DNA from: Branchipolynoe longqiensis
Lineage: Eukaryota > Annelida > Polychaeta > Phyllodocida > Polynoidae
Direction of reading: 5' to 3'
Length of the DNA stretch: 64,000 bases
Assembly: GCA_030323885.1 (NCBI GenBank)
Contig: CM059194.1
Span: 22,279,780 to 22,343,779, forward strand
The notes beneath the pieces were generated by a model. The model saw only the letters and a program-made list of their open reading frames with translations. It ran no database searches and was not told where the DNA came from. Position numbers and translations under genes: made by a program. Positions 62,393 to 64,000 of this stretch are shown here, one piece after another (the stretch's first letter is position 1; every line of letters starts with the position of its first letter).

Positions 62393-62576
62393 AGCTTATG
62401 TACTTTGGTATATATAGCAATATGCTGGTATAACATGGTACTGCAGAGAACTTTCTAGTAGCTTTTGCTTCATTAGCGTCCTTCGTCAGTGGACAGCAGC
62501 TACGGACACATATTTTCCACGCAGTTGAAACAACATGACACAAATGGCCGACTCTTTTGCGTTTCACTCTAGTAGT

Positions 62577-62733
62577 AGTAAATTATCACATGCTTACGTG
62601 GATTCGAACCCCAGCCCACTACCAATGACTTAAAATGCTATGATTCTCGCTACATCGCCTGCTGTTTGGGAAGAAATGGTCGAATGAAGAAGACCCTGTA
62701 TCTGTGATTTAATTTTTCCCTGCTTGATTAAAC
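62577..62733 (+). mobile_element. SINE fragment, type 2 tail
   Basis: ACGTGGATTCGAACCCCAGC, ACCAATGACTTAAAATGCTA, GAATGAAGAAGACCCTGTAT, ATTTTTCCCTGCTTGATTAA. Confidence 0.65.
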
Positions 62734-62734
62734 C

Positions 62735-62927
62735 TGCATAGTCCGATGAACTATCAAATTTTCACAACAAAACCAATCATCTTGATTTGATGCTACATAT
62801 CTAATTTAGATACTGATGCACTTATCAAGCATTTGTTTCTGCATAGAAGGCAATACTGAGAAAATTTAACAGAAACTGTTACTGCAGAAGTCTATGGTGT
62901 CAGAGTTTTGGCAAGCATGCCAAAACT
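62735..62927. mobile_element. TTAA-type MITE, cut by the second Ngaro-like element
   Basis: Starts TTAAACCTGCATAGTCCGATG and runs past the central GTTTTGGCAAGCATGCCAAAAC palindrome (in parts TTGGCAAGCATGCCAA), where the retrotransposon begins. The other half should lie beyond 64,000. Confidence 0.7.
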
Positions 62928-63249
62928 AATTCAAAACGCGAAGACGGGCTACTATAACATGGCATTTAATGGTATCAAGTGTCATCAAGGAACAAGGTGA
63001 AAGGACATGGGCCCTTCAGGGGAAGGCGCTATGCAATCTGTGAATATCAAGGTTATAATTAAGTGTCTAGTGTGAGTTAAGAGGCCTAGAGTAAGTCTAG
63101 CCAACCGATAAGCGTTAAGAGGAGTTATATATCTAAATGTCAGTGAACGGCTCTAGAGTAAGTCTGTCGGCCGAGTTAAGTGTCTAAATGTCGTAGTCTA
63201 CCAGTCTACGTAACGTTCAGATAAGCCGGTCTAATCCAGGCACTCAACC
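62928..63249. repeat. Split repeat A1 of second Ngaro-like element
   Basis: 322 bases, matches 63,486-63,807 at an offset of 558. Confidence 0.88.
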
Positions 63250-63485
63250 CTCCCTCACTCCGCCCTGATAGTGGGTGGGCGGGGGGGAAAATTAGTCGGG
63301 AGGTCAGCTCGTGTTGTCCGAGCGGCGTCTTGGTTCTAAGTGTTGGTCATCGGCGCGGCTGGAGGCGTTCTGGCCAGTTCGGCTGGCATCCGCTAGGGTT
63401 GTGAGTTCGAGTTTCATATGATAGGAGGCGCCACCAGCAGCCCGCCTCCGCGTCAGAATTACCCATGTTACAGAGCAACATGGAC
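63250..63485. repeat. B segment of second Ngaro-like element
   Basis: Between the A repeats; predicted to recur at the far end of the element outside the window. Contains a G run at about 63,281-63,288, as B1 of the first element does. Confidence 0.7.
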
Positions 63486-63807
63486 AATTCAAAACGCGAA
63501 GACGGGCTACTATAACATGGCATTTAATGGTATCAAGTGTCATCAAGGAACAAGGTGAAAGGACATGGGCCCTTCAGGGGAAGGCGCTATGCAATCTGTG
63601 AATATCAAGGTTATAATTAAGTGTCTAGTGTGAGTTAAGAGGCCTAGAGTAAGTCTAGCCAACCGATAAGCGTTAAGAGGAGTTATATATCTAAATGTCA
63701 GTGAACGGCTCTAGAGTAAGTCTGTCGGCCGAGTTAAGTGTCTAAATGTCGTAGTCTACCAGTCTACGTAACGTTCAGATAAGCCGGTCTAATCCAGGCA
63801 CTCAACC
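63486..63807. repeat. Split repeat A2 of second Ngaro-like element
   Basis: Internal A copy. The recombinase stop (63,802-63,804) lies just inside it. Confidence 0.88.
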
Positions 63808-64000
63808 AAACAGGGAGGAGAGTGCCTGGGGAGCCGTCGTGAATGCCGCCTTGGGGACGTATTGGTGGACGGCCGAAGACCTCCAGTTCCCGACGTCGCA
63901 GACATCGGTGATCTGGACACCAGCCCGGGCACAGGCCTGGGCCGCCCCCCTGCGCAGACTATGCAGGGTAACCGAGGCGGCGTGCGGGCGGCCTTGGGCC
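63802..64000 (-). CDS. Tyrosine recombinase C-terminus, partial
   Basis: The minus strand from the window edge reads AASVTLHSLRRGAAQACARA, then GVQITDVCDVGNWRSSAVHQ and YVPKAAF, ending SSLFG and TGA. It shows the H-x-x-R box and the catalytic Tyr (HQYVP). Closely parallels the C-terminus of the recombinase at 9,951-10,961 (LHSLRRGAAQACQRAGV, VHAYVPR) but is clearly diverged. The N-terminal part is outside the window. Confidence 0.85.
   Translation of the reverse strand, partial: AQGRPHAASVTLHSLRRGAAQACARAGVQITDVCDVGNWRSSAVHQYVPKAAFTTAPQALSSLFG

Larger units (their letters stand above)
62928..64000 (-). mobile_element. Second Ngaro-like element, 3' end only
   Basis: On the coding (minus) strand the window holds the recombinase end, A2 (63,486-63,807), B1 (63,250-63,485) and A1 (62,928-63,249), the same A-B-A order as the element at 9,180. 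A repeats (322 bases) look identical by eye (ATTCAAAACGCGAAGACGGG ... AATCCAGGCACTCAACC). The sequence differs from the first element, so it is another family. Reverse transcriptase, gag and B2 should follow outside the window. Confidence 0.85.

Overview
This is a repeat-rich stretch of animal nuclear genome. Introns with GT-AG borders, tRNA-derived SINEs, minisatellites, non-LTR, LTR and tyrosine-recombinase retrotransposons, and MITEs rule out a prokaryote. One SINE body (for example 61,130-61,480, with 'GTGGGAAAGTGCATATAAAA') resembles a repeat I remember as widespread in molluscs, so a mollusc or other spiralian is my best guess; this is inference only.

Host genes. Two host coding units are supported. 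The first is a complete ten-exon SLC7-type (light-subunit, LAT/xCT-like) amino acid transporter on the minus strand, 33,770 to 16,957. All ten exons join in phase to about 509 residues, with the FPDC cysteine expected to bond the SLC3 heavy chain. The second is an intact unrecognised 266-codon ORF on the plus strand (55,207-56,007) with a poly(A) signal just after its stop.

Layout. 1-15,323: repeat terrain holding a near-intact LINE (3,020-5,235). An LTR-like element (6,783-15,098) sits inside a tRNA-Phe-like sequence and has itself received a smaller LTR-like element, a LINE copy and a 5.6 kb Ngaro-like tyrosine-recombinase retrotransposon (9,180-14,741). 15,351-33,770: the SLC7 gene and its 3' flank; several of its introns carry minisatellites lying directly against 3' splice sites, and intron 3 holds a HARBI1 transposase relic and a LINE relic. 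34,371-40,030: a second, direct-orientation copy of blocks from the left end (1-2,035; 5,690-6,782; 15,099-15,323), with its own different insertions. 40,320-41,445: DIRS relic. 41,455-50,810: Ty3/gypsy relic broken by a SINE, two LTR-like elements and a LINE 3' fragment. 50,860-62,930: SINEs, MITEs, a minisatellite and the orphan ORF. 62,928-64,000: the end of a second Ngaro-like element that runs off the window.

Main result. Because many repeats occur both filled and empty inside the window, insertion points can be read directly. That gives (a) a complete Ngaro-like element with split direct repeats in the order B-ORFs-A-B-A (read on its coding strand) and its unoccupied target at about 48,391-48,405; (b) a group of TGTAAA...TTTACA-ended elements with 4-bp target duplications; (c) a minisatellite whose unit appears to have been copied from an exon 2 intron-exon junction. 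Coordinates of repeats were set by eye.
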